DNA of 64,000 nt from Roseibium litorale (GCF_014842915.1 NZ_JACYXI010000011.1:1-64000), one strand, 5' to 3'. Positions 8,843-17,914 are shown, numbered from the stretch's first letter. Translations and numbers: made by a program. The notes: a model not told the origin generated them from the letters alone.

Positions 8843-10096
8843 TCAGTTCCAGCCGCCGGCATAGGTCTTGTAGAATATGTGCTCGCCGATCTGACCGCGC
8901 TTGACCATCGACTTGCGCCAACGCGGTGCCACATAGGTGGCATGGTAGTGGGTCGAGGCATCGACCATTTTCAGATATTTGGTGCCGCCGATCACGTCCT
9001 TCGCCAGACGCTGAGCCGTTTTCCAGCTGTCCGGCTGGGTGATCCGGTCCGGAATGCCGTCGCAGGCAAAGGAGAACTGGCAGCGGTTGAACTTGTTGCG
9101 GTTCTGATAGACGACGCCGCAGATCGAATCCGGATAGGCGGGGTTCTTGACCCGGTTCAGCACGACCTGACCAACGGCCACCTGGCCATCTTCGCTTTCA
9201 CCACGGGCCTCGAAATAGATCGCCTCTGCCAGGCACTTCTGTTCCTTCGGCTCCATGACAGAGAGCGGCAGGGGCTTTTGTGCCCACCAGTGCGGATTGT
9301 TCGGATCTTCCGGCGGCGGCATGTCGTCTTCGTATTTCGGAGCGCCGAACAGCGCGTCGAACGGCTGACGGGTGTCCATCACCGATTCTGGAGAATAGGC
9401 GGAAACGAGCGAGAAGCTGGCGGCAGCGGCGTTGCGGGCCATCATGACCTTCTGAAGGTCGATCGGCCTGCCGTCCGGGTGCTTTGCAGAACTGTCGGCC
9501 AGCTGTGTGCCCGTACCATGCGAATAGGGTTCCGGCAGCACAAAGGCTACGCGGGGCATGTCGTCATGCTTTTCGTCGCCAATCAGGCTGGGCATGGAAT
9601 AGACGGCGCCAGCCGCCATATCCACCATTTGCCGGTCCGGTGCCAGGGAAACGAAACGGTTGCCCTTGCCGGTCCGGTTGATCTCGATCTCGTCCGGAAT
9701 CTCGGTCGGGAACTGCTCGCGGGCAAGAGATTCGAGCCCGGTGACTTCGGTCGCCTGCACGCCCTTGGCGGCAGAGGTCAGCAGCAGCTTAGGCGCACTG
9801 GCGGGATTGTCCCGCGCAGCCAGCTGCTCGTTGCTGCCAAGCGCCAGGGACGGGGTCACGCTGGTGGCAAAGTTCGCCGGCTCCAGTGCCATCATCCAGC
9901 GCGGCGTTTCCTTGTGCTGCGCTGTCAGCAGGGCAACGATATCCTGCTGGCCGATAGAGGCTGTCATCGTGAGGAAAATGGCGGAACCTGCCAGGGCAAG
10001 GCGCTTGAGGCGGGCTGCCGTGGACTTCAGCCGGACCTTCCGGGGAAGGGCACGGGATGATTGCCGCCCTGAAGGGCGGTTACGCGGGCCAGACAT
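8843..10096 (-). CDS. SleB-like cell wall hydrolase
   Basis: This is a 417-residue protein with a basic N-terminus and one membrane-anchor/signal helix (LALAGSAIFLTMTASIG), a long low-complexity middle, and a C-terminal Hydrolase_2 (SleB) domain. In the latter CLAEAIYFEARGES holds the catalytic glutamate, followed by AVGQVVLNRV and the Cys-bearing CQFSFACDG. SleB-type domains act as lytic transglycosylases or amidases on peptidoglycan; in alphaproteobacteria they serve wall remodelling rather than spore germination. I chose the ATG at 10096, which has GGAG 10 bases upstream, over the in-frame start at 10132. A strong terminator follows the gene. Confidence 0.85.
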   Translation of the reverse strand: MSGPRNRPSGRQSSRALPRKVRLKSTAARLKRLALAGSAIFLTMTASIGQQDIVALLTAQHKETPRWMMALEPANFATSVTPSLALGSNEQLAARDNPASAPKLLLTSAAKGVQATEVTGLESLAREQFPTEIPDEIEINRTGKGNRFVSLAPDRQMVDMAAGAVYSMPSLIGDEKHDDMPRVAFVLPEPYSHGTGTQLADSSAKHPDGRPIDLQKVMMARNAAAASFSLVSAYSPESVMDTRQPFDALFGAPKYEDDMPPPEDPNNPHWWAQKPLPLSVMEPKEQKCLAEAIYFEARGESEDGQVAVGQVVLNRVKNPAYPDSICGVVYQNRNKFNRCQFSFACDGIPDRITQPDSWKTAQRLAKDVIGGTKYLKMVDASTHYHATYVAPRWRKSMVKRGQIGEHIFYKTYAGGWN

Positions 10097-10281
10097 ACGC
10101 AGCCAACTCCAACTCGATACGCGCAGGACCACATCCAGTGCAGGTCCCCAAAACCGGTCAGTCCATGTCCGACCTCTAAAATTAAAAGTGCGCTCTTAAC
10201 CTTGAAAGAGAGTTAATGAGCGCAAGAAACCGCGCATCTCCTAGGGAAATGGACGAAAACTCAATCAGTTATGGTTAAAGG

Positions 10282-11277
10282 TCAGCGGCCGCCAACGCGC
10301 AGCCCCGGTGCGGGGCGCTCTTTCAAAAGCTCATGGCGGAATCGGAACAGGGCGGCAGGACGCCCGCCTGTTTCCGTCGATGTAGCCCCCGTTGGTTCCA
10401 CCAGATCGGCATTCTCAACAAGCCGCCGGAAGTTCTGCTTGTGCAGATGGCGGCCGGAAATGGCTTCAACGGACGTCTGCAGCTCGGTCAGGGTGAAGGA
10501 TGCGGGCATCAGCTCGAACACGACCGGGCGGTATTTCAGTTTGGCCCTGAGGCGGGAGATCGCCGTGGCGAGCACCCGCCGGTGGTCGAACCGCATGGTC
10601 CGTCCAAAACGCGGCAGACTGCCCCGGTCGAGGGCCGCGGCCCGCTCGTCCCGGAGCGCTTCTCCAACAAGGCCTGCTTCATAGAGAAGCTCATACCGTT
10701 CTAGCGCCCGCTCTTCGTCCCACTCGCCCGCAGCGCCCGAAAGGGGGGCGCCGAAGGCAATCTTCAGGCGCTCTTTACGGGTGAGCGCCCGCTGCGGCGA
10801 GGTGTCATCCGGCGCCTGTTCTGCCCAGGCTGACAGAGCAGGAATGATCTCCCGGTCGAGAATTGAGGGTCTGCCGTTGCGCCAGTCTTCCCAGGGGAAA
10901 TAGTCATACCAGGAGCGCCAGGCGGAATGATGCCGGGCGAGGACGTCCTCAGATCCCGGTGTCTGCCGGGTGAGGGCCAGATACCCTACCGAGACCACAT
11001 GCGGCCCGGCGTCGTCGCTGGTGCGGTGCCTGCCCCGGTCCCCGAAGGTGTAAAGCTGTTCGATATAGCCGAGCCGGAGAGCCGTTTGTTCTTCCACCCA
11101 GGATCTGAGGCCGATCTCGAAAGTGCGGTGATGCAGAGGGTCGAACGCGCCAAAGGGCAAGCTGTCGGGCTCCAGGCCATCCGGATCGTCCACCTGCACA
11201 ATCAGAGGAACCCCCCGTGCCACGGCCACGATAACGGCGTTGAGGCCGATCTCAATCGCGGCTCCGGCTGAGTTCAT
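10282..11277 (-). CDS. nadQ: NadQ-type NAD biosynthesis regulator (Nudix-related, COG4111)
   Basis: This 331-residue protein has an N-terminal Nudix-like domain without a Nudix catalytic box (IGLNAVIVAVARGVPLIVQV, then PDSLPFGAFDP) and a C-terminal winged-helix region (ASFTLTELQTSVEAISGRH and KQNFRRLVENADLVEPTG). That architecture matches COG4111, named NadQ, a relative of NrtR predicted to repress nadABC in alphaproteobacteria. The start has AGGGGAG upstream. It is the last gene of a leftward run after ygfZ, an HD hydrolase and a tyrosine phosphatase, about 2.3 kb from nadC. Its likely target is the palindrome at 4331-4349. Confidence 0.82.
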   Translation of the reverse strand: MNSAGAAIEIGLNAVIVAVARGVPLIVQVDDPDGLEPDSLPFGAFDPLHHRTFEIGLRSWVEEQTALRLGYIEQLYTFGDRGRHRTSDDAGPHVVSVGYLALTRQTPGSEDVLARHHSAWRSWYDYFPWEDWRNGRPSILDREIIPALSAWAEQAPDDTSPQRALTRKERLKIAFGAPLSGAAGEWDEERALERYELLYEAGLVGEALRDERAAALDRGSLPRFGRTMRFDHRRVLATAISRLRAKLKYRPVVFELMPASFTLTELQTSVEAISGRHLHKQNFRRLVENADLVEPTGATSTETGGRPAALFRFRHELLKERPAPGLRVGGR

Positions 11278-11307
11278 GTTCTGCTCCCCTTTGGTTCTGG
11301 CGGCATC

Positions 11308-11814
11308 TTACTCCAGCGGCAGGGAAAAAGGCGTGCCTTCAAATGCGTCAGCGCCCCGGCCGATGCCACGGATGGCGTCAATCATACGGCCGTTTCGTTG
11401 CAGCAGCTTATCTGCGAAGGCAACGAGCCGGGCATTGGGCGTGGCGGACGGGGCATTCCGGCGCAGGACCTGGGCCAGCTCTTCTTCATCCGCCTCAGGT
11501 CTCAGGGCACAGGCGGTGATATAGGCCCCAGCCGTCGAACGGCTGATGCCGGCCCAGCAATGGATCACCAGAGGGGCCGACCGGTCCCAGGCTCTGACAA
11601 AATCCAGGAGCCGCTGCACGTGCAGTTCCGCTGGAGGCAGCAGGCCTTCGACAGGCGTCACAATGTCGTTGAAGCCAAGGAACAGATGGCGCTCTGGAGC
11701 AATCCCCTGAGGCGTTGGCACCATCGTCTCCGCGTTGATCAAGGTGACCACATGGGACGCGCCCGTTCTGGTGACGGTCTCTGTCAGACGGGAAAGGGAG
11801 CAGACGTGCAGCAT
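11308..11814 (-). CDS. Tyrosine phosphatase family protein
   Basis: This is a 168-residue cytoplasmic protein with the cysteine phosphatase P-loop HCWAGISRST (CX5R plus ST) near residue 85, and an upstream LFLGFNDI segment supplying the probable acid loop. It resembles small dual-specificity-type phosphatases common in Rhizobiales. Substrate unknown. It lies 30 bp before nadQ on the same strand and about 100 bp after the HD-domain gene, suggesting one transcript. A role linked to NAD metabolism is only a guess from position. Confidence 0.82.
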   Translation of the reverse strand: MLHVCSLSRLTETVTRTGASHVVTLINAETMVPTPQGIAPERHLFLGFNDIVTPVEGLLPPAELHVQRLLDFVRAWDRSAPLVIHCWAGISRSTAGAYITACALRPEADEEELAQVLRRNAPSATPNARLVAFADKLLQRNGRMIDAIRGIGRGADAFEGTPFSLPLE

Positions 11815-11912
11815 GGCGATCCGTTTCTTTTGATTGAAAGAATCCTAGCGTCTCTGGGCTGTCAGGTCACCCGGCAGCCCGCCTGTTTCAGGAGGTTTTC
11901 CCGGTTTGGCTG

Positions 11913-12572
11913 TTACTTTCTGGCCGCTTCGATCTGATTGAAGCGCTCGAGAAATCTCGCTTGAGCCTGAGACGCAGGCAAGGGAGCGAGGCCGAGGCGG
12001 GCTGGGGTCTTTCCGCCTGGAGCATAGGCCTTGGGCTTGCCGAAGATCCGGTCCGCCTCCTTTTCATCGAACCCGGCCAGTTCGATCGCCTCATAATAGG
12101 CGCAGATGATATCCGCCTGCTTGGCAAGCTTCTTGATGGCAGGCGGGATTTCGGCAGGCAGACTGAAGCGCACGTGAATGGCCGATTGCAGCCGGTGTTC
12201 CACCGCCTTGTAGGCGCCGCCCATCACCGCTTTGAAGGGGGAGATCATGTCGCCGATCACATATTCCGGACCATCGTGAAGCAGAACCGCCAGCTGCCAG
12301 TCCGGCGTCAGGTCGGGCTTCAACTGCCTGGCAATCTCCTCGACCACAAGGCAATGCTCTGCCACGGAGAAGGCATGGTCCCCATAGGTCTGTCCGTTCC
12401 AGCGGGCAACACGGGCAAGGCCATGGGCGATGTCGGCCACTTCCACATCAAGCGGCGAGGGGTCCAGAAGGTCGAGGCGGCGGCCGGACAGCATGCGCTG
12501 CCAGGCTCGGGGTGATTTGGAAGGTTTATCAGCGGCCATGAAATCGGAATGCTTGAATGGAGAGGAAGGCAA
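11913..12572 (-). CDS. HD-domain phosphohydrolase (YfbR-like)
   Basis: This 219-residue protein carries metal-binding HD-family signatures: GDHAFSVAEHCLVVEEIA with two histidines and AVLLHDGPEYVIGD with the HD pair. The layout resembles YfbR-type 5'-deoxynucleotidases. Its C-terminal 60 residues are less conserved. The start codon lies 3 bp after the ygfZ stop, so translation is probably coupled; an internal ATG at 12539 is a possible alternative start. No substrate can be fixed from sequence. Confidence 0.8.
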   Translation of the reverse strand: MPSSPFKHSDFMAADKPSKSPRAWQRMLSGRRLDLLDPSPLDVEVADIAHGLARVARWNGQTYGDHAFSVAEHCLVVEEIARQLKPDLTPDWQLAVLLHDGPEYVIGDMISPFKAVMGGAYKAVEHRLQSAIHVRFSLPAEIPPAIKKLAKQADIICAYYEAIELAGFDEKEADRIFGKPKAYAPGGKTPARLGLAPLPASQAQARFLERFNQIEAARK

Positions 12573-12575
12573 GGC

Positions 12576-13463
12576 TCAGTCGTTGGATACCGTTTCCGGC
12601 CAGCTGAACTTCGCCCATTCTGGCAGACGGACTGTGATTGGAACATCCCCTGCAAGGAGGGGAAGGTCCTGATCCAGCGCCGCCTTCACTTTATCCAGCC
12701 GGAGGAGGGCCAGTCCGTTCTGCCCTTGTGCGGAGGTCAGGGACCCGACAGCCCGGCCGCCAGCGGTGACTTCTGCGCCAGAGGCGGGCAAGGAGGCTTC
12801 CGCTTCGACCTGGATGATCCGCTTGCGGGCTGTTGACCGGTGCTGCATGCGCGAGACGACTTCCTGCCCGACGTAGCAGCCCTTGGTGAAGGAAACGCCG
12901 CCGAGCTGGTCCATATCCGCGTCATGGGGGAAAATGTCCGAATAGGCAAAGTCGGCTAGTCCTTCAGGCACGCCAAGCGCAATGCGCAGCTCATGATAGG
13001 CCTCGAAGGTGCTTTGCTCCGCGCCTGCGCTGGCAAGAGCACGGGCGATCCCGGTCACAGGTCCGAGAACCCGCTGCCCGAGAGCGGCAAGGCGTGGATC
13101 TGCCACCGTCAGTCCGTTCTGAAGGACGGGGGCAGCAGCTCCCCATACGGCAACGGTGCCTTCGGTCACGTCCAGAAGGGTGATCTCGACCTTCGCCCTG
13201 AGCCGGTAGAAGGTCAGGCGCTTGGCAAGATCGGCAGCGGTCTCGCGCGGCGTATCCAGAAGATAGCCGTCATCGGTTCGGGCGATGAGAAAGTCGAAGA
13301 GGATCTTGCCTTGTGGCGTCAGAAGAGCGCCGAAGCCTGCGGTTCCCTCTGCAATGGTCTCCACGTCGCAAGTGACGAGATTGTGCAGAAAATGGGTGGC
13401 GTCAGCTCCGCCAATCCGGATCAGGGCGCGGTTTGAAAGCACGGCGAACTGTGAGTGTGTCAT
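12576..13463 (-). CDS. ygfZ: YgfZ/GcvT-like folate-binding protein
   Basis: This 295-residue protein belongs to the YgfZ family (IBA57 in mitochondria), which uses tetrahydrofolate to help [4Fe-4S] cluster assembly or repair. The signature KGCYVGQE is present near residue 195, including the functional cysteine, and the N-terminus ALIRIGGADATHFLHNLVT is typical. I chose the ATG at 13463 because the longer frame to 13622 has no similarity to the family. It is divergent from pyrC (177 bp apart) and heads the unit containing the HD, phosphatase and nadQ genes. NadA is an Fe-S enzyme, which may explain the linkage. Confidence 0.9.
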   Translation of the reverse strand: MTHSQFAVLSNRALIRIGGADATHFLHNLVTCDVETIAEGTAGFGALLTPQGKILFDFLIARTDDGYLLDTPRETAADLAKRLTFYRLRAKVEITLLDVTEGTVAVWGAAAPVLQNGLTVADPRLAALGQRVLGPVTGIARALASAGAEQSTFEAYHELRIALGVPEGLADFAYSDIFPHDADMDQLGGVSFTKGCYVGQEVVSRMQHRSTARKRIIQVEAEASLPASGAEVTAGGRAVGSLTSAQGQNGLALLRLDKVKAALDQDLPLLAGDVPITVRLPEWAKFSWPETVSND

Positions 13464-13639
13464 GACGCAAGCCCCTTTGATGCGGGATCCGGATGGATCA
13501 TCCGCTGCCCCTTGCCACATAGTCAGCTTTGGCCCTGCGGGCAAGGCCAGGATGCCGAGCTGGTTGTTGTTGAGGGTGGCCCTTCCCCGATCATCCGCGT
13601 ATAAGCCTCCCGGAGCAAACACGAGCGGGAGTAAAGTCC

Positions 13640-14974
13640 TTGAGCCAGACCTATGATGTGATCCTGAAGGGCGGAACCGTTGTCAACCAGGACGGCGAAG
13701 GGAATCGGGACGTCGCGATCCGCGGCGGGCGTATCGTTGGGCTGGGTCAGTTCGATTCTTCTCTGGCGGGCGAGACCGTCGACTGCACGGGTCTGCATGT
13801 CCTGCCGGGCGTGATCGACAGCCAGGTGCATTTCCGCGAGCCGGGTCTGGACCACAAGGAAGACCTGGAATCAGGCTCCCGCGCAGCCGTCATGGGCGGT
13901 GTGACCGCAGTCTTCGAAATGCCGAACACCAACCCACTGACCACCACTGCCGAAACGCTGGCGGACAAGGTGAAGCGTGGCCACCATCGCATGCACTGCG
14001 ATTTCGCCTTCTGGGTCGGCGGCACCCGCGACAATGTGAAGGACATTCCCGAGCTGGAGCGCCTTCCGGGCGCTGCCGGCATCAAGGTCTTCATGGGTTC
14101 TTCCACGGGCGACCTCCTGGTCGAGGATGATGCTGGCGTGAAGGCCATTCTGTCCACGACCCGCCGCCGCGCGGCGTTCCACTCCGAGGACGAGTTCCGT
14201 CTGCGCGAGCGCAAGGGCGAGCAGGTCGCCAACGATCCGCGCAGCCACCCGGTCTGGCGCGACGAGATCGCAGCCCTTCAGTGCACGCAGCGTCTGGTGC
14301 GGATTGCCCGCGAAGCCGGTGCCAAGATCCACATCCTGCACCTGTCGACAGCAGAAGAAGTGGACTTCCTGATTGACCACAAGGATGTGGCTTCCATCGA
14401 GGTGACGCCGCACCACCTGACCCTGACCGATGAGGCCTATACCCGCCTAGGTACGCTGGTTCAGATGAACCCGCCGGTGCGCGCGCCACGGCATGCCGAG
14501 CGTCTGTGGTGGGGCCTTGAGCAGGGCATTCTGGATATCTTCGGCTCAGACCATGCGCCGCATCTTCTGGAAGAAAAGCAGAAGCCCTATCCGGCATCGC
14601 CCTCGGGTATGACCGGTGTGCAGACCCTTGTTCCGATCATGCTTGACCATGTGAATGCCGGCCGCCTGAGCCTCGCCCGCTTTGTCGATATGACCAGTGC
14701 AGGTCCTGCCCGCTTGTTCCAGACCGCCCGCAAGGGCCGGATTGCCGTGGGATATGATGCGGACTTTACCGTTGTCGACATGAAGAAGCGCCAGACCATC
14801 ACCAATGACTGGATCGCCTCCAAATGCGGCTGGACGCCTTACGACGGCAAGGAAGTTACAGGCTGGCCGGTCGGCACAATCGTTCGTGGTCAGAAGGTGA
14901 TGTGGGAAGCCGAGCTTACCGGTCCTTCGAAGGGCGAGGCGGTTCTGTTCCAGGACGGCCTGCCGCGCAACTGA
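13640..14974 (+). CDS. pyrC: Dihydroorotase PyrC (class I)
   Basis: This zinc amidohydrolase cyclises carbamoyl-aspartate to dihydroorotate in pyrimidine synthesis. The 444-residue length and motifs are those of class I: DSQVHFREPG (metal histidines), FEMPNTNP, the bridging-lysine region AAGIKVFMGSS, HILHLSTAEE, VTPHHLTL and GSDHAPH (catalytic aspartate). Translation starts at a TTG behind GGGAG; no ATG fits. It ends at a strong terminator. No aspartate transcarbamoylase gene is adjacent. Confidence 0.93.
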   Translation: MSQTYDVILKGGTVVNQDGEGNRDVAIRGGRIVGLGQFDSSLAGETVDCTGLHVLPGVIDSQVHFREPGLDHKEDLESGSRAAVMGGVTAVFEMPNTNPLTTTAETLADKVKRGHHRMHCDFAFWVGGTRDNVKDIPELERLPGAAGIKVFMGSSTGDLLVEDDAGVKAILSTTRRRAAFHSEDEFRLRERKGEQVANDPRSHPVWRDEIAALQCTQRLVRIAREAGAKIHILHLSTAEEVDFLIDHKDVASIEVTPHHLTLTDEAYTRLGTLVQMNPPVRAPRHAERLWWGLEQGILDIFGSDHAPHLLEEKQKPYPASPSGMTGVQTLVPIMLDHVNAGRLSLARFVDMTSAGPARLFQTARKGRIAVGYDADFTVVDMKKRQTITNDWIASKCGWTPYDGKEVTGWPVGTIVRGQKVMWEAELTGPSKGEAVLFQDGLPRN

Positions 14975-15001
14975 GGCGCTTTGCCTTTATGAAAGCCGGA
15001 A

Positions 15002-15032
15002 GCGGTCCGCTGATCTCAGCGGGCCGCTTTTT
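15002..15032 (+). terminator. Intrinsic terminator of pyrC
   Basis: GCGGTCCGCTGA (15002-15013) pairs with TCAGCGGGCCGC (15016-15027) with one mismatch and is followed by TTTTT. It overlaps the last codons of the convergent DUF2061 gene, so that gene's 3' end lies inside the terminator. Confidence 0.88.
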
Positions 15033-15240
15033 CCATGTTTGACCGTCTGCCCCAGCCGATCCTGTTCCAAGCCAGCTCATGCAGGAAGAAGCAGACGAAA
15101 CCAGTTGCCGATGCGGTCAAAGCCAAGGTCAGTGCCTGCAGAAAGGAACCTGTATGCGGCAGGCTCAGAAATGTCATCGTGACAATGCCCATTGTCTGCC
15201 AGGTCAAGGTCTTGATCAGGGTGCGGCGGGTGGTTTCCAA
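15016..15240 (-). CDS. DUF2061 small membrane protein
   Basis: This 74-residue protein matches DUF2061: N-terminal RTLIKTLTWQTMG, two membrane helices, and FFLHELAWNRIGWGR at the end. The start is a TTG with a perfect AGGAGG eight bases upstream. Family function is unknown; some members are fused to sulfate-assimilation or kinase proteins. It is convergent with pyrC and its 3' end overlaps the pyrC terminator. Confidence 0.85.
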   Translation of the reverse strand: METTRRTLIKTLTWQTMGIVTMTFLSLPHTGSFLQALTLALTASATGFVCFFLHELAWNRIGWGRRSNMEKAAR

Positions 15241-15367
15241 GAAGGCCTCCTACGGTGGGTCTGAATGTCAGCCATACCCGGTGAGGCCGCGATGCAGGAA
15301 GTTTGCATTTTTGCAGATTAAATCCCGATTTGTTGATTCTTATCACTTATGGTGACTATAGTCTGAG

Positions 15368-16219
15368 ATGGACAAGCGAGAGCGATCCCTTCTGTTCCGT
15401 GACCGTCTGAACGAAGCTATGCAACGCGCAAGCATGAGCCGTGCTGCATTGGCCCGTGCTTGTGCTGTCGACCGTTCGACGATCGCCCTGTTGCTGGGAG
15501 ACGATCAAGGCCGGTTGCCGAACGCGCATCTCGCTGCCGAATGCGCTTCTGCCCTGTCGGTCAGTGCCGATTGGTTGCTGGGATTGACCGAGCGCAGCGA
15601 AACGGCTGCGGATTTGCTGGACTCCTCTTTCCGCGTGACAGAGGCAGAGCGTTCCTTTGCCGATGCGCGGATCGACGAATGGCACCGGGAAGCCGCCGGC
15701 TACAAGATCCGCCACGTGCCCGCGACGCTACCGGATTTGCTCAAGACCGACGCTGTCTTCGAGTTTGAATATGCGGCGTTCCGGGACAAGACGCCGGATC
15801 AGGCGATTTCCGCCATGCGCAGCAGGGCAGACTGGCTGCGGCGGCCAGGGTCCGACTATGAGATCTGCTGTTCCCGTGAGCTTGTGGAGTCGCTTGCGCG
15901 CGGTGAGGGCTATTGGCGCGGATTGCCGAAGGCCGCACGGGAAGAGCAAATCGAGCATATGGCCCGTTGCTGCCGGGATCTCTACCCCTCATTGCGTCTT
16001 TATCTTTACGACACCAAGGTCGTTTTTTCGGCGCCGGTGACCATTTTCGGGCCGCTTCTGGCCGTGGTCTATATCGGCGGCCATTACATGGTGTTCCGGG
16101 AGAACCGGCAGATCCGTGCACTGACGGATCACTTCGATCAGCTGGTCCGGGACTCCGACACGGATGCCCGCTCGGCAGCTTCGCTGATCGCGGGACTTGC
16201 GGACTATTGCCGGGACTGA
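15368..16219 (+). CDS. XRE-family helix-turn-helix transcriptional regulator
   Basis: This 283-residue protein has an N-terminal Cro/CI-type helix-turn-helix (residues about 8-75: MSRAALARACAVDRSTIALLL, then ALSVSADWLLG). The 200-residue C-terminal part is of unrecognised type (KIRHVPATLPDLLKTD, later FSAPVTIFGPLLAVVYIG), possibly ligand-sensing. A short palindrome, GACTATAGTC at 15354-15363, ends four bases before the start codon and could be an autoregulatory site. Neighbours on both sides are unrelated, so the target genes are unknown. Confidence 0.8.
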   Translation: MDKRERSLLFRDRLNEAMQRASMSRAALARACAVDRSTIALLLGDDQGRLPNAHLAAECASALSVSADWLLGLTERSETAADLLDSSFRVTEAERSFADARIDEWHREAAGYKIRHVPATLPDLLKTDAVFEFEYAAFRDKTPDQAISAMRSRADWLRRPGSDYEICCSRELVESLARGEGYWRGLPKAAREEQIEHMARCCRDLYPSLRLYLYDTKVVFSAPVTIFGPLLAVVYIGGHYMVFRENRQIRALTDHFDQLVRDSDTDARSAASLIAGLADYCRD

Positions 16220-16402
16220 GCCATTTCCGGCAGGTGCCCTAAATGTGATCTTCGTTACAGCCTAAAAGGCGGCATTGCCCATATTATCAAGGGCAAGATG
16301 GCTGGAACGCTTTGGTAACCTTGTTCAATAACGTAAAATACACAGCTTGCCGTTAAAGCTTTGTTCGAGCTTTTGTTTGGTTTTGAGTAAGGGGCTCGTG
16401 CG

Positions 16403-17650
16403 ATGCATGTCCACGGTTCGACTATTAAGACGTCAACGTTTTTGACCGGTATCTCGCGGTCTGCCCGCATTTCTGCCGCTGCGCTTGCGGTGGCAGCGTC
16501 ATTGATGGCGCCGGCAGCAGCACGCGACAAGCAAGCCGCAGGCAACACCGGGACCGCTACGGACAATGCCCCCCTGCAGATGATGGTGTCCTTGAAGGAG
16601 CAGCGGATTAACGTTTACCGCGGCACCGAACTGGTCACCAGTTCGCCGATCTCTTCCGGCAAGACCGGACATGCGACCCCGACCGGTGTGTTCTCTATTC
16701 TGGAAAAGCGCCGCAAGCATTTCTCCAATCTCTATGACGATGCGCCGATGCCTTTCATGCAGCGGCTGACCTGGTCAGGTGTGGCACTCCACGAAGGCCG
16801 CGTGCCGGGCTATCCGGCCTCTCATGGCTGCATCCGTCTGCCGCGTGCCTTCGCGCAGGATCTGTTCGGCCTGACGGAGCGTGGCCTGCATGTGGTGGTC
16901 ACACAGGACGAAGCCGTGCCTCACATGGTCTATAGCGCGGCGTTGCCGCAGCCGATTGCCGTTGGCAGCACGGTTGCCAGCCTATCGCCCAAGATGATCG
17001 AAGCTGACCCTGCTCTGCGGGGATCCATCGAAACCGGTTCGATCCAGCCGGACGTTGGGACCGCAAATGAAATTCCGGAAAACTTCAACCAGCCGCTCCG
17101 GATGATCGTGACGCCGCGTGCGCCTGAGAACCAGATCAAGACACTCCAGCGCCTTCTTGGGCAGATGGGCTTTGACGCAGGTCCCGCCGATGGCGTGGCC
17201 GGCCGCAAGACCCGCGCAGCAATTGAATCCTATCAGGAAGGGGCCGATCTGCCGGTCACAGGCCGGATTACGGATGGGCTCGTCAGGTCGGTCTATGCCG
17301 ATGCGGGATATGTGACGCCGACGAATGCGGTTCTGCGCATCCGCCGCAAGTTCAAGGACATCTACGAAGCCGGTGTGACGCTCAAGGAGCCGGCTGCTCC
17401 CATCGGTACCCATGTGTTCACCGCTCTGGGGTTTGAACATGGCGCGACCCGCACCGAATGGATGGGCGTTGCTGCCGAAGGCACGGAATCTGGAACCCCG
17501 GAAGAGGCGCTTGCCCGTCTCGAGATCTCCGAACCGGTTCGCCGGGAATTGGGCCAGATGCTGACCCCGGGCAGTTCCCTGATCATTACCGACCGCAGCT
17601 TTGCCCGCAACACGGGTCTCGGCACAGATTTCGTGGTGATCACGAAATAA
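16403..17650 (+). CDS. L,D-transpeptidase with peptidoglycan-binding domain
   Basis: This 415-residue exported protein starts with a long signal region (cleavage near SLMAPAAARD). The YkuD catalytic domain follows, with HEGRVPGYPASHGCIRLP holding the histidine and the catalytic cysteine. A PG_binding_1 repeat lies near residue 240 (LLGQMGFDAGPADGVAGRKT). Such enzymes form 3-3 cross-links or attach proteins to peptidoglycan. The C-terminal 120 residues are less typical, including FVVITK at the end. It stands alone with about 180 bp of upstream sequence that should hold its promoter. Confidence 0.9.
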   Translation: MHVHGSTIKTSTFLTGISRSARISAAALAVAASLMAPAAARDKQAAGNTGTATDNAPLQMMVSLKEQRINVYRGTELVTSSPISSGKTGHATPTGVFSILEKRRKHFSNLYDDAPMPFMQRLTWSGVALHEGRVPGYPASHGCIRLPRAFAQDLFGLTERGLHVVVTQDEAVPHMVYSAALPQPIAVGSTVASLSPKMIEADPALRGSIETGSIQPDVGTANEIPENFNQPLRMIVTPRAPENQIKTLQRLLGQMGFDAGPADGVAGRKTRAAIESYQEGADLPVTGRITDGLVRSVYADAGYVTPTNAVLRIRRKFKDIYEAGVTLKEPAAPIGTHVFTALGFEHGATRTEWMGVAAEGTESGTPEEALARLEISEPVRRELGQMLTPGSSLIITDRSFARNTGLGTDFVVITK

Positions 17651-17693
17651 AGTGTGCCTCTGACGCTGACCGGGCACTGCGCTTCCCGCTCGC

Positions 17694-17723
17694 CTTCATC
17701 CCCGCAGTTGATGCGGGATGAAG
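17694..17723. repeat. Imperfect palindromic hairpin after the L,D-transpeptidase gene
   Basis: CTTCATCCCCGCA and TGCGGGATGAAG face each other around a five-base loop, with one bulged C. The ATCCCGC...GCGGGATGA look is that of dispersed palindromic repeats in alphaproteobacterial intergenic DNA. It may also help end the upstream transcript; there is no T-run. The rest of the gap 17651-17914 shows nothing else of note. Confidence 0.45.
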
Positions 17724-17914
17724 CTATTCCACCACTCCCGGCGCACATAAGCTGCTCCATATCTTCCTATGGGGAAGACCGGCCCGCCCGGAAAACTACT
17801 TTCCCGCGGAAATTTGCCGTTTAATCGGCTCAGCCCGTTCTTGCGTCACCAAACTGTTGCAAGTCTCACGTATCCGGGTCCGAACCCGAGGCAAGGATTA
17901 CGGGAGAGGGCAAG

